A stretch of DNA of 64,000 nucleotides from Prorocentrum cordatum (Eukaryota; Sar; Dinophyceae; Prorocentrales; Prorocentraceae), in the NCBI GenBank assembly GCA_963575745.1, contig CAUYUJ010001325.1:330945-394944 (forward strand), in the 5' to 3' direction. The notes beneath the pieces are model-generated. The model was not told where the DNA came from and ran no database searches. It saw only the letters and a list, made by a program, of their open reading frames with translations. Shown piece after piece: positions 21,442-31,499 of the stretch. Both the position numbers and the translations under genes were made by a program. The first letter of the stretch is position 1. Each line of letters starts with the position of its first letter.

Positions 21442-22258
21442 AGTGTGAACCCAAGACTCATCAACGATGTTTGGATACACTTTCCCTTCCACGCTCCCTC
21501 TTCATATGCCTCGTTAGCTGACAACCTTTTGAAAATCCTGCAGTTGCCAGAGCACCATCCTCAGGAGTTTGAAGCCACGAATCAACCTGTCTGTTGAGTC
21601 TTGGCGATCCTGAATGCCAGAACTCCAGTCCTGGGACTGCAACACCGCGAATCAACGTTTTGGCTGCGCCCTGGCAATCCTGAGCCGTTTGAAAACACCG
21701 CTGCTGGAAGGAAAATCACTTGCTTACAACTAGTGTGCGCAGCGATGAGGCGAGAGCCACAGTTTGGAAAGGAGCCACCCTTCACCCGCGGAACTATTTG
21801 CGAATCGAGTGTGCGCGGCGCTAAGGCGAGATCCTATTTTTGACAGCGACCCACCTTCAATCCGCGAGGTGTTTACACATGCTTAAAACAAGTGTGCGCT
21901 GCGCTAAGGCGAGGGCAACATGTTGAAAACGACCTGTCGTCAATCCATGAAGCTCTGGCGAATATCTAACCGAAAGTGCACGGCGCTGAGGCGCGAACCA
22001 CATGTCGAACATCACCCACCTAGAATCCGTGAAACTCGAACAATGTTTGAAGAAGGCGCGCGGCGATAAGCCGCGAGCCACAACCTGCCCTCAACCCGTG
22101 AAGCTTGCACAAGTGTTGAAAGCGAATGTGCGCAGCGCCAAGACGATAACCACAGGTTGGAAGCGACCTCCCTTCGTTGTTGTAACTGCTGCCAGTTTAT
22201 AAGTGAGCTTCAGTTTCATCAGTGGTAAGAAAATCTCAGGCGAAACGCGTTGCACGCC
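21442..22258. repeat. Dispersed repeat G, copy G1
   Basis: GTGAACCCAAGACTCATCAA at the start and CTCAGGCGAAACGC at the end are shared with 43237-43850. The second half is a tandem array of ~85 bp units (GTGCGCGGCGCTAAGGCGAG AGCCACATGTTGAAA, TCAATCCGTGAAGC), about six copies here and three in G2. Both copies sit between purine-rich microsatellites. No coding frame is conserved. Confidence 0.8.
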
Positions 22259-22691
22259 CTTCCGACGGACCTTTGGGGGTGCGAGAGGGAAGCGTTATTC
22301 CCAAGGACAAAGACTGGAGCAGGAGGGAGAGGAGGACGAGGAGGAGAAGGAAAAGGAGGAAAAGGAACAGGAAGAAAGATAGGGCCATCCCCTTTTTTTC
22401 TCCTGTGCCGCCTCCTCTTTGCCCTCGCCGTTTTCCTCCCCCCCGTCCCCGTGCTGGGTGGGCGAGGGGTCGGCGAAAAAGGCCCCCCTGGAGGCCAGAA
22501 ATTTCTCTCCATGACGAGGGGGCGACGGAGGAGCAAAGTGCAGGCGAGGATGAGCCTCGAGGAGAGGAGGAGGACGACGACGAGGGAGAGGAGGCGGCAG
22601 AGGAAAAAGGTCATGTGGGGGATGGACCAGACATCTTTTCCTTCTCTTCCTCCTCCCCGTCTCTTTTCCTTCCTCTCCTTCACTAAGTCTT
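22259..22691. other. Spacer with purine- and pyrimidine-rich tracts
   Basis: 22318-22380 is AGGAGGAGAAGG-rich, followed by mixed purine- and pyrimidine-rich tracts (GAGGAGAGGAGGAGGACGAC, TTCCTTCTCTTCCTCCTCCC). No gene. Confidence 0.5.
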
Positions 22692-22846
22692 AGTGTGTTC
22701 TTGTTGTTTGCCAATTTTTCTTGTTGTGGGCCCGATGCTGGGCGGCTCAAGCCTGGCTAGGCATCGTGCCCATAGCAGACGCGTTGTAACCTTAGTCGCG
22801 TCCGCCGAGAATAAAAATATCTGATTCCCCAACCTTCCTTTTTTTC
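22692..22846 (+). repeat. Cop1 5' LTR (approximate ends)
   Basis: GGGCCCGATGCTGGGCGGCT CAAGCCTGGCTAGGC to the AAAAATATCTGATTCCCCAA region matches 34011-34120. The first ~40 bases (TGTGTTCTTGTTGTTTGCCA) resemble the start of the Cop2 LTRs more than the Cop1 3' LTR. The segment at 22732-22751 resembles the dinoflagellate spliced leader. Confidence 0.7.
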
Positions 22847-22850
22847 ATAG

Positions 22851-22868
22851 TTGGTAGCGGAACCCCGG
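22851..22868 (+). promoter_or_regulatory. Candidate tRNA primer-binding site, Cop1
   Basis: TTGGTAGCGGAACCCCGG lies a few bases inside the 5' LTR. TGG followed by a tRNA-acceptor complement is the usual form; the implied tRNA end would be ..GTTCCGCTACCA. Cop2 has a related string, TAGTTAGCGGATCAGG, at the same place. Confidence 0.5.
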
Positions 22869-22893
22869 CTCCCTTCCACGATCTGTCGCCGCC

Positions 22894-23070
22894 ATGGCCA
22901 GCGCGGCACATCCGCCAGTCTTTTGTTCTTCGCCTCCTGCCCCATCATCTTCTACGTGTTCGGCAAAAGGGCTCTTTTTGCTTTCCGTATTCATCATTGT
23001 TTGCGCTCGCTCAGACCAGCGTCGAGGCGGACATGTACCAGAACATGACGTATTCGCGAATTTCAATTAG
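22894..23070 (+). CDS. Short first ORF of Cop1 (Gag N-terminus?)
   Basis: Fifty-eight codons starting in a strong context (GCCGCCATGG), 26 bases after the candidate primer site, which is where Gag should begin. The product starts MASAAHPPVF and has a hydrophobic stretch LFLLSVFIIVC before ending at TAG. In Cop2 the matching spot reads GGCCACCATTTT, so its ATG seems to have become ATT. The downstream stop is probably a decay mutation within a longer Gag. No domain is recognised. Confidence 0.45.
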   Translation: MASAAHPPVFCSSPPAPSSSTCSAKGLFLLSVFIIVCARSDQRRGGHVPEHDVFANFN

Positions 23071-23870
23071 CGCGGCGCCACCCCGCCGCTGCCTGGTTCT
23101 ATCCATGGGCGTACTCCAACTGTGTTGCAGTCGCTCTCGGTGCCACAAGCCGGGCTTAGTGCTGAAAACCAGGAGCCACAATCGTTCCCATCAACAGTTC
23201 CAGCCCGCAGCCCCGACCTCGCATCTATTTTGAATGGGGGGCCTGGGAAACGCGGGCGGATAAGAGCGCTGATGAGAGGGGGGATCCAGTGGCGTGTCGG
23301 TCAACTATGTTGCCATGCCTCCAGGTTGCCAAGCATAGCGACGACACGACGCACGAGTGGCACGATCGCAACAATGTTGCGGGGTGCCCCGAGTGCCGTG
23401 GCAGCCGCAACGACTCGACAGAAGACAAGACCCAATGCGGCGACGAAGAGGGACGCATTCGGGGAGGGAGCCCGCGACAGCTCCGAGGCCAACGGTCAGA
23501 GCGACGCCGTCCGCGGGCCCTTGGCCTCCAGCACCTCCTCGACCTAAAGTGGGACCCCCTTTCCGGATGGAATGCCAACGGAGTGGGCACGCTTGCCCTG
23601 GCCAGCTGCCGCGCCTGCGTGGGCGCACGCGGCGGCGACGGCAGCGCGCGGCGCCTCCGCGCCAAGGGGCCCGAGCAACGATCTCGGGTTCCATTCCGTC
23701 GCTGGGCGCAGGAGGTGATGATTTGTCCGCGGCGCACTCGGGCCCCGACGAGTTTCGCCGGGAGGCTTACGCCTCATCTCGCCTTGCCGGCGTGGCCCGA
23801 GAACGCGCGGACTAGTGGCCGCCAGTTGCCCCCCCAGCGCCACCGATGACCTTACTCAAGGGCGGACTCA

Positions 23871-25590
23871 GCAGTTATGACCGTCAGTCGACTGCCGCAG
23901 GAGCGCATGGAGAGATTCCCCTCGCGCGTTCTGACACCCTCCGCAACCGTGCCCCGCAAGCTGTTCATCTTCATCGGCCGCGAGGGTCTCAGTTTCCTCT
24001 TGCGCGCGGTTGGAGCGTCCAACGCGCGGGCGCCCATGCCCCGGCAGCATTTGCAACGCGACCGACTCGAGCAACGCAGCGCCCCCCGCACACAGACGGG
24101 TCAACTGCGCCGCCCTGGGTGCATGATTGTGCGAATTCATGGCAATGTCGCCTCAGCGGTGCATGTAGCCCAACAGCGAACCATCCTCGCGGGCGCGCCC
24201 GCGCATGATCAGGCCCAGAGCGTCTATGAGACGACGGCGGGATCGAGCTGGGGTGGCGCGGGTCCGTCAGCACTGGGGGCGACGCCGAGCCCGCCTGCGC
24301 GACGTCGACTCAGGCGCCGGCGTCGACGCCGCGAGTTCATTCGGCGCAGGAGAGATTGCCGCTGACGACCCCGAGCTACGCGATATTTTCGTGGACAGCG
24401 CGGCGCGCGCCTATAGGCTGGGCTTGCGAGAGCGCCGCGGCGCGGCGGCGACGCCTCATCGACCGCGCGCCCACGCGCCGCGCGCGGAGGGTCCTTGAGA
24501 GGAAGGACGGGCCACGGCAAGTGCAGCCGAGCCTTTCTGGTCGACGCGCCCGAAAATGACCCCCGAGAGACTTTCGCGGGCATCGGGGGCGGCGAGGGCG
24601 ATGCGATAGGGGTGCCCAGGGCCAGCGGCGCGGCTTCGGGTCGCCAGGGCAAACCAGAGGGCCCCGGGGAGGCGCGAGTCACATGCCACGAGCGCGACGC
24701 AGAATGACGCATTGTGCGCGACTGCCTTCGGCGCCGCAACCAAGGGTGCGCTCGCTGTCTCGACGCGCGCGCGCCCCGTCGCCGCTGGCGCCCGCGTCGC
24801 CGCCCGAACCCGGGGCAGCAAGGGCCGCCGTGCCGCGGGGCAGCAGCCTTTGGCGAGCGCGCGCGCGGCTTGGACTATCAGGGGCGCCGCCAGTCATAGA
24901 CGGGCTGGGTCTGCAGGCCGAGGCGCGAGTAACCCCGCGCGGGGCGCTGATCCCTGGCGCGGCGGTCGGCCTGCGCCAGCGTCGGCAGCGCCGCGGCCAG
25001 CGGCCGCAGCGGCAGCAGCTACCTTGTCAAGTTCGTCGCCCGACGGTTTGCGGCAACAGCTTGGCCGTAGTCCGCGGTCGCGTCGGGCGGGCATGGCGCC
25101 GTCGTCGTCATCGCCCACCCCCCGCGACGCCGAGCTACGACTACTGCGACAGGATATGGGCGATCTCATGGTCCGCGCGCATGGGTCTGTTCAGCCGCCA
25201 GTTCCGCAACTGCGTTGCAGACCCGCCCGTCAGCGGCGGCGGGAGCGGCGCTGACCGCGCGCGCAGCGCCGACAGCTCCAGCCGCGCCGCCAGCGCAACC
25301 AATGGGCACGAGGCGGCAGCGCTTACCCCCTGCAGCGCGACTGGCTGGGCGGCCTCCGCGCGCGCGCGCGCCGCAGCTCCCGCGCCGCCGGCTGCCGAGG
25401 CGCAGCTGCCGATCTGGGCCCACATGGCGTCAGTGGCCTCGCTCGGCATCAGCGCGCCGCGGCGGTCGCGGCCCACTTGGCCGCCGCAATCGGCGCCGGC
25501 GCCCGCGCCACCACCAGTGTCAGACACTTCTTCTAGTTTGGCTCCTCTCGAGCAGACAGGCCAGCGGGCAAGTGCCAAACATCGGGAAGA
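23871..25590 (+). pseudogene. Cop1 Gag-like region, block 1
   Basis: Broken reading frames, alignable in pieces with Cop2 48243-49040. Conserved pieces are RLPQERMERF and LLRAVGASNA (Cop2: RLPQERIDNF, LLRAAGASNA), VDSGAGVDAASSFG (Cop2: VNSGTDADAASPFG), and ENDPRETFAGIGGGEG near 24555-24602 (Cop2: ENDFQETFAGSGRGEG). Each piece lies in a different frame. The retention of amino-acid similarity across shifted frames shows this was once one protein. From its position behind the 5' LTR I infer Gag; no CCHC knuckle is visible. Confidence 0.55.
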
Positions 25591-26246
25591 GTGACCGCGA
25601 AATGCGCTGGCCGCGAGACGGGGACCTCGAGCGGCAATCGGTCCGATCGCAGCGCGCAGCTCGCGCATAACATTGGCGCCAGGTCGCTCCACTGCCCGGC
25701 GTGCCGCGGACCAGCCGACGTCATCTCCGACTTCCGCTTCGCTGGGGCAGATCGCGCGCGCGGGTCAGACATTTCCGGCGCCGGCCCGTGGCGGACCAGC
25801 AGGAGAGGGCGCCGTTCAAAGGATCAGGTGGCGTGGGACACAGTGGCGTGGTTTACTTCAGTCACGACGCCACCCCGAGCGATGTGGCCACCCCAGCGTC
25901 TGCAGGTCAGAAGGGCGCTTATGTTGCCGACTGGCCTGAGGAGCCAATCCACAGGAAATCGCTGGGCCGGGCCGCCAGGCTGGCCCTGCCGTCTGCGGCG
26001 CGCGATTCGCCCAGAGTTTGGACTGGCCATTCGCGCAGACGAAACTCCAACGCTCGGTGGAGAGGTCGTCTGCTCCACTAGATGTGGCAGAAGGGGCAAA
26101 GGGTCAGAAGTGGCGAACTGAGACGAACATAGCCCCATCGCCACAACATCGCGCGATGGCATGACCAGTCAGCGCGGCATGCGCGCCCCGGCCGTGGAAG
26201 GCGCAGTCGACGCATGCAGCGTTCTGTTCGCAATCCACACAGTCCA
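25591..26246 (+). pseudogene. Cop1 Gag/protease-region block 2
   Basis: Contains a ~180 bp segment (25826-26000, GGATCAGGTGGCGTGGGACA onward) that recurs at 26814-26990. A possible Cys motif, CPAC, lies near 25695. Matches to Cop2 49400-49690 are weak: CCCAGAGTTTGGACTGGCC against CCTATGTTTGGACCAACC, and GAGAGGTCGTC against GAGAAGTTGTC. A copia protease with a DTGA/DSGA motif was looked for and not seen. Confidence 0.4.
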
Positions 26247-26700
26247 ACAGCGCGGTGGTGGAGACAGGCGCGAACCACAGGCGTTTCGCGTTTCCCGGGC
26301 AGGGTGGCCGTGACATCGCCTGGGGCCCAGGCGCGATGCACCTCGACCTGGGGCCCGCTCCGGGTGGGCACCTGCGCATCCCAGCCGACCATCGAGCTCC
26401 AGTCCCCCTCCGGGGCCCGCGGCCTAAGCAGCTCGCGCTGCTGCTGGTAGGCAACGACAGCCAGGGCCACCGCAACGCCGACGGATTCCAATTTGAGCAA
26501 GCCAAATGCCCACCTTCCATGTCCGAGTGCGAGAGCCGCTGCGCGGAGCACCACCAGCGGGGCCGGCTACGACCTGCGCGGCAATTCCGACGCCAGCTTA
26601 CCGACCTGCGGTCGGGATCTAGCCTTTCAGCGCCAGCGTGGCGGGGCTCGCGCCGCCTGGCGCGCGCACGCGGGCGCCTCGCGCTCGCGGGCGTCGAAAT
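26247..26700 (+). pseudogene. Cop1 conserved block 3
   Basis: ETGANHRRFAFPGQGG, APGGHLRIPADHRA and LLVGNDSQGHRNADGF align with Cop2 49695-50040 (QTGADHERFASPRPGG, APSGRLRLLVDGYYE, LAVGNDEQDSDATDGR). It lies between the Gag-like region and the methyltransferase-like domain, where a copia protease would be expected, but the catalytic motif is not recognisable. Function unknown. Confidence 0.5.
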
Positions 26701-27700
26701 CCCTGGCAGCGCGGCGCCCCCGACAGCCGCGGATCAAGGTCGCCGCGCGCAACGCCACCCCGCAGGCCCACGTGGTCGACGCCGAGTTCGCGGTCGCGCT
26801 TGCATCGTCGCAAGGATCAGGTGGCGTTGGACACAGTGTCCTGACTTCCTTTAAGCGCATCACCTCCTCGAGCGACGTGGCCACGTCAGCCTCCGCAGGT
26901 CAGCAGGGCAACTGCGTTGCCGACTGCCCTGTGGAGCCGACCCAGCATGGGGAACATTGGGCTAGCCCGCAGGGCTGGCCCCGCCCACCAGCTTCGGCAG
27001 AGGAGGGAGGGGGGCAGCAGGCCCAGGACGTCCCGCCTGGGTCCTGCAACGGGGGCGGGGCACATCGCGGGCGCTGCAGGATCGCGGCTGCGACGTCATC
27101 CGCGACGCCGACTTTTGGTCGCGCAGTTCGGTCGCTATCGGACCCAGCGCGCCCCATCGCCAACGACAGTTCGTCATGGACCACGCGCGACGCGATCGAG
27201 AGCGAGGTTTACCGTGCCCTCGACTCACGGCCCAGTTGGCGTGCCCGCGCTAAGGATGCAGGCGCTGAGATTGCGGTTGTCCGCGCCCGCGGCCAACGTC
27301 GGCGCCGGCTTGGTGCGAAACGGATGACCGACGCGCGCGCGTTCTACTTCAGCAAGCACAGATCGCGCCAAGAGCGTCTTAGCCCTAGGAGTTTGCACAA
27401 CGGGGTTGCTTTTGCGATGCTCACAGTTGCCGACGTATCCTGAGCGACGCGTCTACGACTGGGCGATCACGAGTCAGCGTCTGCACCTGGCCCTGATGCT
27501 CCGCGAGGCGTTGCGACTCGCGCCCCTCTGCAGATGCGCTCCAGCGAGCAGCGGCGCGCCGGGAAAGGCGCGTCTTCGCCGAGGCATGCCAGCGGCGCCG
27601 TCACTTGATCGAGCACGACTTCCAATCACATGGCGACTGGCAAACGCGACCCCCAACAGCGCACTCGGGACTCCGAGCAGCCACGTCTGAGCCCCAGGCT
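26701..27700 (+). pseudogene. Cop1 conserved block 4
   Basis: One open stretch runs to a stop at 27441-27443 and ends MTDARAFYFSKHRSRQERLS, NGVAFAMLTVADVS; Cop2 50335-50652 ends MIDAHVLHSSSRRACHEPLA, SSVAFAVLTGAPINS at the same relative place. Directly downstream, RVYDWAITSQRLHLALMLRE (27450-27509) matches Cop2 RIDDWAITDRRVHLAMCLEL. The conserved W-A-I-T and H-L-A residues point to a folded domain in the living ancestor. The family is not recognised. Confidence 0.5.
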
Positions 27701-27787
27701 AAACGCTACACCCTGTACTTTGGCGACTAGCAAGCTCCTCTCCACGCGGCGCATCCAGGAGTCCGCGCAGCGCGTCCACGCCAAGCT

Positions 27788-28180
27788 GTGCGCCCAGACC
27801 TTGGCACAGGATCATTTAGGATAATGCGGTTTGAGGAGCAGAGGCTCGAAATGCCCCCCCCCCGCGCCTGGGGGTCGACCGGCGCCGGGGGCCAAGGGGG
27901 GCCCCATTGCCGATGCCGGCCCCGCTGCCGAAATATATCCGGCGACTGCGCTGCCAGTGCCCATCCCGCAGCAGAGCGCATGAGCCAGGATAAGTACATG
28001 GAGGAAGTCCATTTGCCTTTAGCCCGCAAGCAGGCTTTAGAGGACCACTGCGACGACTGCGGTTTAGATCTCACGGGCCTCTCACCCCGCCTTCTCAGCG
28101 TGTCTGCCATCGGCGAGCTAAGATTTTCCGACGAGTGCGACGATGGGCGAATTCCGCGGAAATTCCGTCTCAGGATTGCA
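27788..28180 (+). pseudogene. Cop1 Cys-containing block before the MTase-like domain
   Basis: AERMSQDKYMEEVHLPLARK then LEDHCDDCGLDLTGLSPRLL, SVSAIGELRFSDECDDG. Cop2 51000-51180 has AERMRKNAKIKEG, VEDHYDD(stop)GTDLTG, MGLSAFGEPGQTDVCDDDG. H-C-x2-C and a distal C could bind zinc, but Cop2 has lost the first cysteine. A frameshift near 28175 joins it to the next block. Confidence 0.55.
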
Positions 28181-28870
28181 TGCGCGGTGGTTATTTGGAT
28201 CGTTGGCCCCAGCCTCAGATCGCCACCCGGCGAGTGCTCATATCGGCGTCGCAGCGCGCCGAGTTCGACGCCGCCCACCGCCTCTTCATCGACCTCACCA
28301 CGCTCAGCCACGGCGTCGACATCATCGAGGTTTGTCGTGGGGGGCTCGGACCAGCCAAATTGCTGTCCGACGCCGCCCCAGAGCGTTTGAGAATATCGAT
28401 GTGGCCACCGGTTGCGACCTCAAAGACGAAGGCCAACAACGCTCATTTGGAAGATACAAGCGGCAGCGCCGAGCTCTAAGTGGCCATTGTGGCCCAGGAG
28501 TGCTGGACATTCGGTCGTTGGGCGGCGTGCAACTACAAGCTAAAATACGGCGAGCGGCAGAAACCCTACCAGGCTCAGGACGCGGCCCCACGCTGGCGTT
28601 TTTGCGGCCACAGAGTACGACTACAGCTGGATTTGGGCAACTACTTCACCGACCGACAGCCCGACCCGCCGCCGTTGTTCCACGAACCGCCGTGGCCAGA
28701 GGCGCCTGTGGCACCTGGCGTAGACGAGGTCGCTTCCGACCAGTGCATGCTCGGACTCCGTGATCGGCGCCGTGGTATTTCGAGTTACACCACGCGTTGG
28801 TTACTAACGTCCTGGTGCTCAACGAGCAGTGGAGCAACCTCGAGTGTCCTAACACACATCAGCTCACCCG
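28181..28870 (+). pseudogene. Cop1 methyltransferase-like domain
   Basis: DIIEVCRGG at 28318-28344 resembles the SAM-binding motif I (E-x-C-G-G-x-G-R) of the domain carried by dinoflagellate copia polyproteins. After a one-base frame change it continues ARTSQIAVRRRPRAFENIDV ATGCDL. AIVAQECWTFGRW at 28480-28521 sits where the family has a G-P-P-C-x-x-F-G motif, the C5 cytosine methyltransferase motif IV pattern. PAQ/QEC replaces PPC, and an intact catalytic site is unlikely. LQLDLGNYFTDRQPDPPPLF, HEPPWPEAP and QCMLGLRDR follow, as in Cop2. Known: cytosine methyltransferases have been reported within dinoflagellate retrotransposons. Inferred: this block belongs there. Confidence 0.6.
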
Positions 28871-29580
28871 TGTCGAGGGCCACGACAGCTTCGACCCGCA
28901 AATTCGGTCTTGGGGGGTGGCCGAACGAATTGGGCAAACGATCGTGGATTCACCTCGCCGCCTCAGGCATTCGCGCAAAACGAACAAATACTCGCGAATG
29001 AAATTCGGTGGCGCGAGTGGGCAACGGAGGGCCATGGCCGGGGCGAGATGGCCGCCGAGCGCGTGCGCAAGGCATCCAAGCGCAACGCGCGGGCGGGCCC
29101 GCCCATGCATTCCAGCGGTCCCAGCGCGTGCCGGTGCTCGCGCAGTGCTCTCATCCATTGGGAGTGTCAAGGCTGCCACGAGAAGGAACGCCATCGCCCT
29201 GCGCGCGCGAACTTAACAAGCGCAGGCCTTCACATCAGGCCGCGCCCGCGCGCAGGCCAACGCCGACGAGCGCTGTGGCGACCTGGGGCGCCGCGCCACT
29301 CCAGCGACCAGCATGCTCAACTACCCGGCGGAGCCGACTCGGGGGCAGCTGACGAAGTCGCTCTCCCACCACCACCTCAGGTGCAGCAGGGGCCGGCTCG
29401 TCCTCCAGTGCTGGGGCTCAACAGCGGTTCTGGCGACCGCGTCGTTGGGCCGCAGAGGTCTGGTTCGGGCTTTGCGTCGCCAGACCGGGGCTGCGAGCCG
29501 GCCCAGTTACAGGGGGCGTGCCGAGTAGAACCTCACGACAAGTTGCCGGCGCATTCTGGCCATATCCGAACCCTTCCGAT
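28871..29580 (+). pseudogene. Cop1 linker between MTase-like and integrase
   Basis: GHDSFDPQIRSWGVAERIGQ at about 28880-28940 is a conserved-looking segment (W-x-x-A-E-R-I). The following RAGQRRRALWRPGAPRHSSD QHAQLPGGADSGAADEVALP matches Cop2 51950-52070 (GQRPRAPARSGGPRHSGG QQAQLPGGADHGAADEAAAP). Low complexity, probably a flexible linker. A continuous frame of 627 codons spans this and the next domain but leaves the true frame several times. Confidence 0.5.
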
Positions 29581-30660
29581 TTTCTCGCTTCGGATTCGCC
29601 GCGACGCTTACATGCGCTACGCGGAGCTCGCTGAAGACGCGCGCGAGAGCTGCGCAAATTGCACTTCCGGTGGTGGCACGCCACGGAGGAGGAAATGGCA
29701 CGAGCACTTCGCGCAGCCAACATTCCCCAGGAAATCCTCGGCCCCATGCCCACAGTGGCCAGCGACTGTAGCAAAGGCCGCAAGTGCCAACGACCAGCAC
29801 GCCAGACAATCCTTACACTCCGACTCAGCGCGATTCAACCAACCAGCGCGTCAAGTGCGGTATCTTTTATTACAGGGATCGCATGATCATGCGTCTGATC
29901 TGCCACGACCCACTCTTGCGCGACGACCAAGAGATCGACTCCGAACGCGACTCGACGCTGGTTGCAGCCATCGGCCGATCATGGATCCAAGTCTTCGGCC
30001 CGATGGAGACGTCTGTCGTGGACGGAGGGGGCGGCATGGCGCTTTCGCGGAGGAGATGGAGAGACGAGGTGACCAGGTGGAGATCCGTGCCCTTCGACAG
30101 CGCGACCCCATGATCGCTCGAAGCGGGGCTTTATTGCGCCGTGCTTTTCACGCCACGAAGGAGCTGCTAGAGCGCGAAGGCATTGTAGCCAATTTCGACT
30201 CCATGCTTGCTCGCGCCAAAATTGCAGACGGCAGCCTCGCCAACGTGGGCGGCGCCACGCCGCGCAGCGCCGTCTTCGGGGGGGGAACAAGCTATGCTGC
30301 CACCGCTGGAAGCAGACGAATCGGGGAGCCGGCTATGCTGCCACCGTGTCAGGGGCGCCGACCCCCTCTCTGCCGGCGGGGAAGCGCAGCCCAGCCGAGC
30401 GCAGTGGTGGCGAGTCAGAGAGATCGCCTTACAACGCGTCGAGGTTACGTCCATCTCCCGCGCCAGCCGCGCCCGCCAGACACGCGCCGCCGAGCATGGA
30501 GAGGGCCGTTCCAGCGCTGGCGAAGAGGTGGAGATCCACAGGCATCCGAGCACACAAAAAAACGCATCAGGCTGGGTGGGCCCCAGGACTGGCATATCTG
30601 TCGATTCGGCTCGAGGCAAGGTAACAGCCGAGTGCCGCCGAGCTGGCGTGAACTGCGGAT
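29581..30660 (+). pseudogene. Cop1 integrase with HHCC finger
   Basis: LRKLHFRWWHATEEEMARAL (from 29650) followed by DCSKGRKC is the pre-integrase zinc finger of copia elements; one cysteine is now G. After a frame change, NQRVKCGIFYYRDRMIMRLI (29841 on) covers the first catalytic position, where D is replaced by G (29859-29861). ETSVVDGGGG contains the second catalytic D at 30021. IARSGALLRRAFHATKELLE, REGIVANFDSMLARA and NVGGATPRSAVFG continue the domain to about 30285. RVREIALQRVEVTSISRASR (30411 on) and GWVGPRTGISVDSARGKV are the C-terminal segment usual in these elements. At least three frame changes make it inactive. Confidence 0.8.
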
Positions 30661-31499
30661 TGCAGGGCGTCCGGCTCTTCAGCGGTGCCATCTTCCACCA
30701 GGAGGAAGTAAGGGACGCGCAGATGACCGCGCAGACGCGGCAACGCCCAGACATCTTCGAAGCTCTAGGCCACGCATATCGCAGATGCTTTGAGCTGCGA
30801 GCCATCCGCGCCACACGACGAACTATGCGGCCAGCAAAAAAGGAGATTGCCCGGGCTGCACCCGCAGCCTAGTCATGTGGTGGTTCTTTCGGGGTCTCGG
30901 TGTCTTTCAGCAGTTTCACTTCGGCGTCAAGTTCCATGTCCACGCGCTCATCTGCTGCTGCAAGCGTCTCGCTCATCGGCGAGACGCTTGTAGCAACAGG
31001 CGCAGGACAGGATCCAGATGGGGTGTTCGATGATTGTCATCGACGCCCTTGGGGGCGCTGTCAGCACCGCTGAGGGGGGATCTCCATCGGTACTGCCGGC
31101 CATGCTCGAGGAGCCCGGCAGCTATCTGTCCGGCCGCATCCAGCCAGCGATGTTGTTGGCGTGGCATGCAGTCGAGGGGGCAGAAGACCTGGCCCAGGAG
31201 TTGGAGGCGCTGGAGAGCGACGACACCCAGCTCGACTCTGCCGTCGAGCACGTTGCGGCTGGCTTTGGCCGCCGGCCACGCGAGGGGCCCCAGCGCCTCG
31301 AGCCGCAGCGCCAGCGTCAAGGCATCTACGCGCAGCGCCACTAATACTTGCGCGGCGCCGCCCAGGATGACTGCGCTACACTGGAAGAGGAGGGCGAACG
31401 AGAAAGACGTGGAGACGCGACTTTACCCAAGCGGGCGCTAAGCTTGTTCTAGTTTCAACGAGCAAGCCTTCAGGAACTGCTCTCTTCCCGGCGACTCCT
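30661..31499 (+). pseudogene. Cop1 spacer between integrase and RT
   Basis: Contains an open stretch at 31018-31344 rich in E, L and A (EGAEDLAQELEALESDDTQL). Its sequence is not recognised. It is absent from Cop2. Probably the variable acidic region before reverse transcriptase. Confidence 0.35.

Noticed and set aside
20663-21454. Two overlapping 263-codon frames on opposite strands
   Set aside because: They cross GTCGTC and GGA tracts, and neither shows a domain or a codon bias distinct from composition.
26247-26700. Copia aspartic protease
   Set aside because: The position fits, but no D-(T/S)-G motif is visible in any frame of Cop1 or Cop2, so I left the block unnamed.
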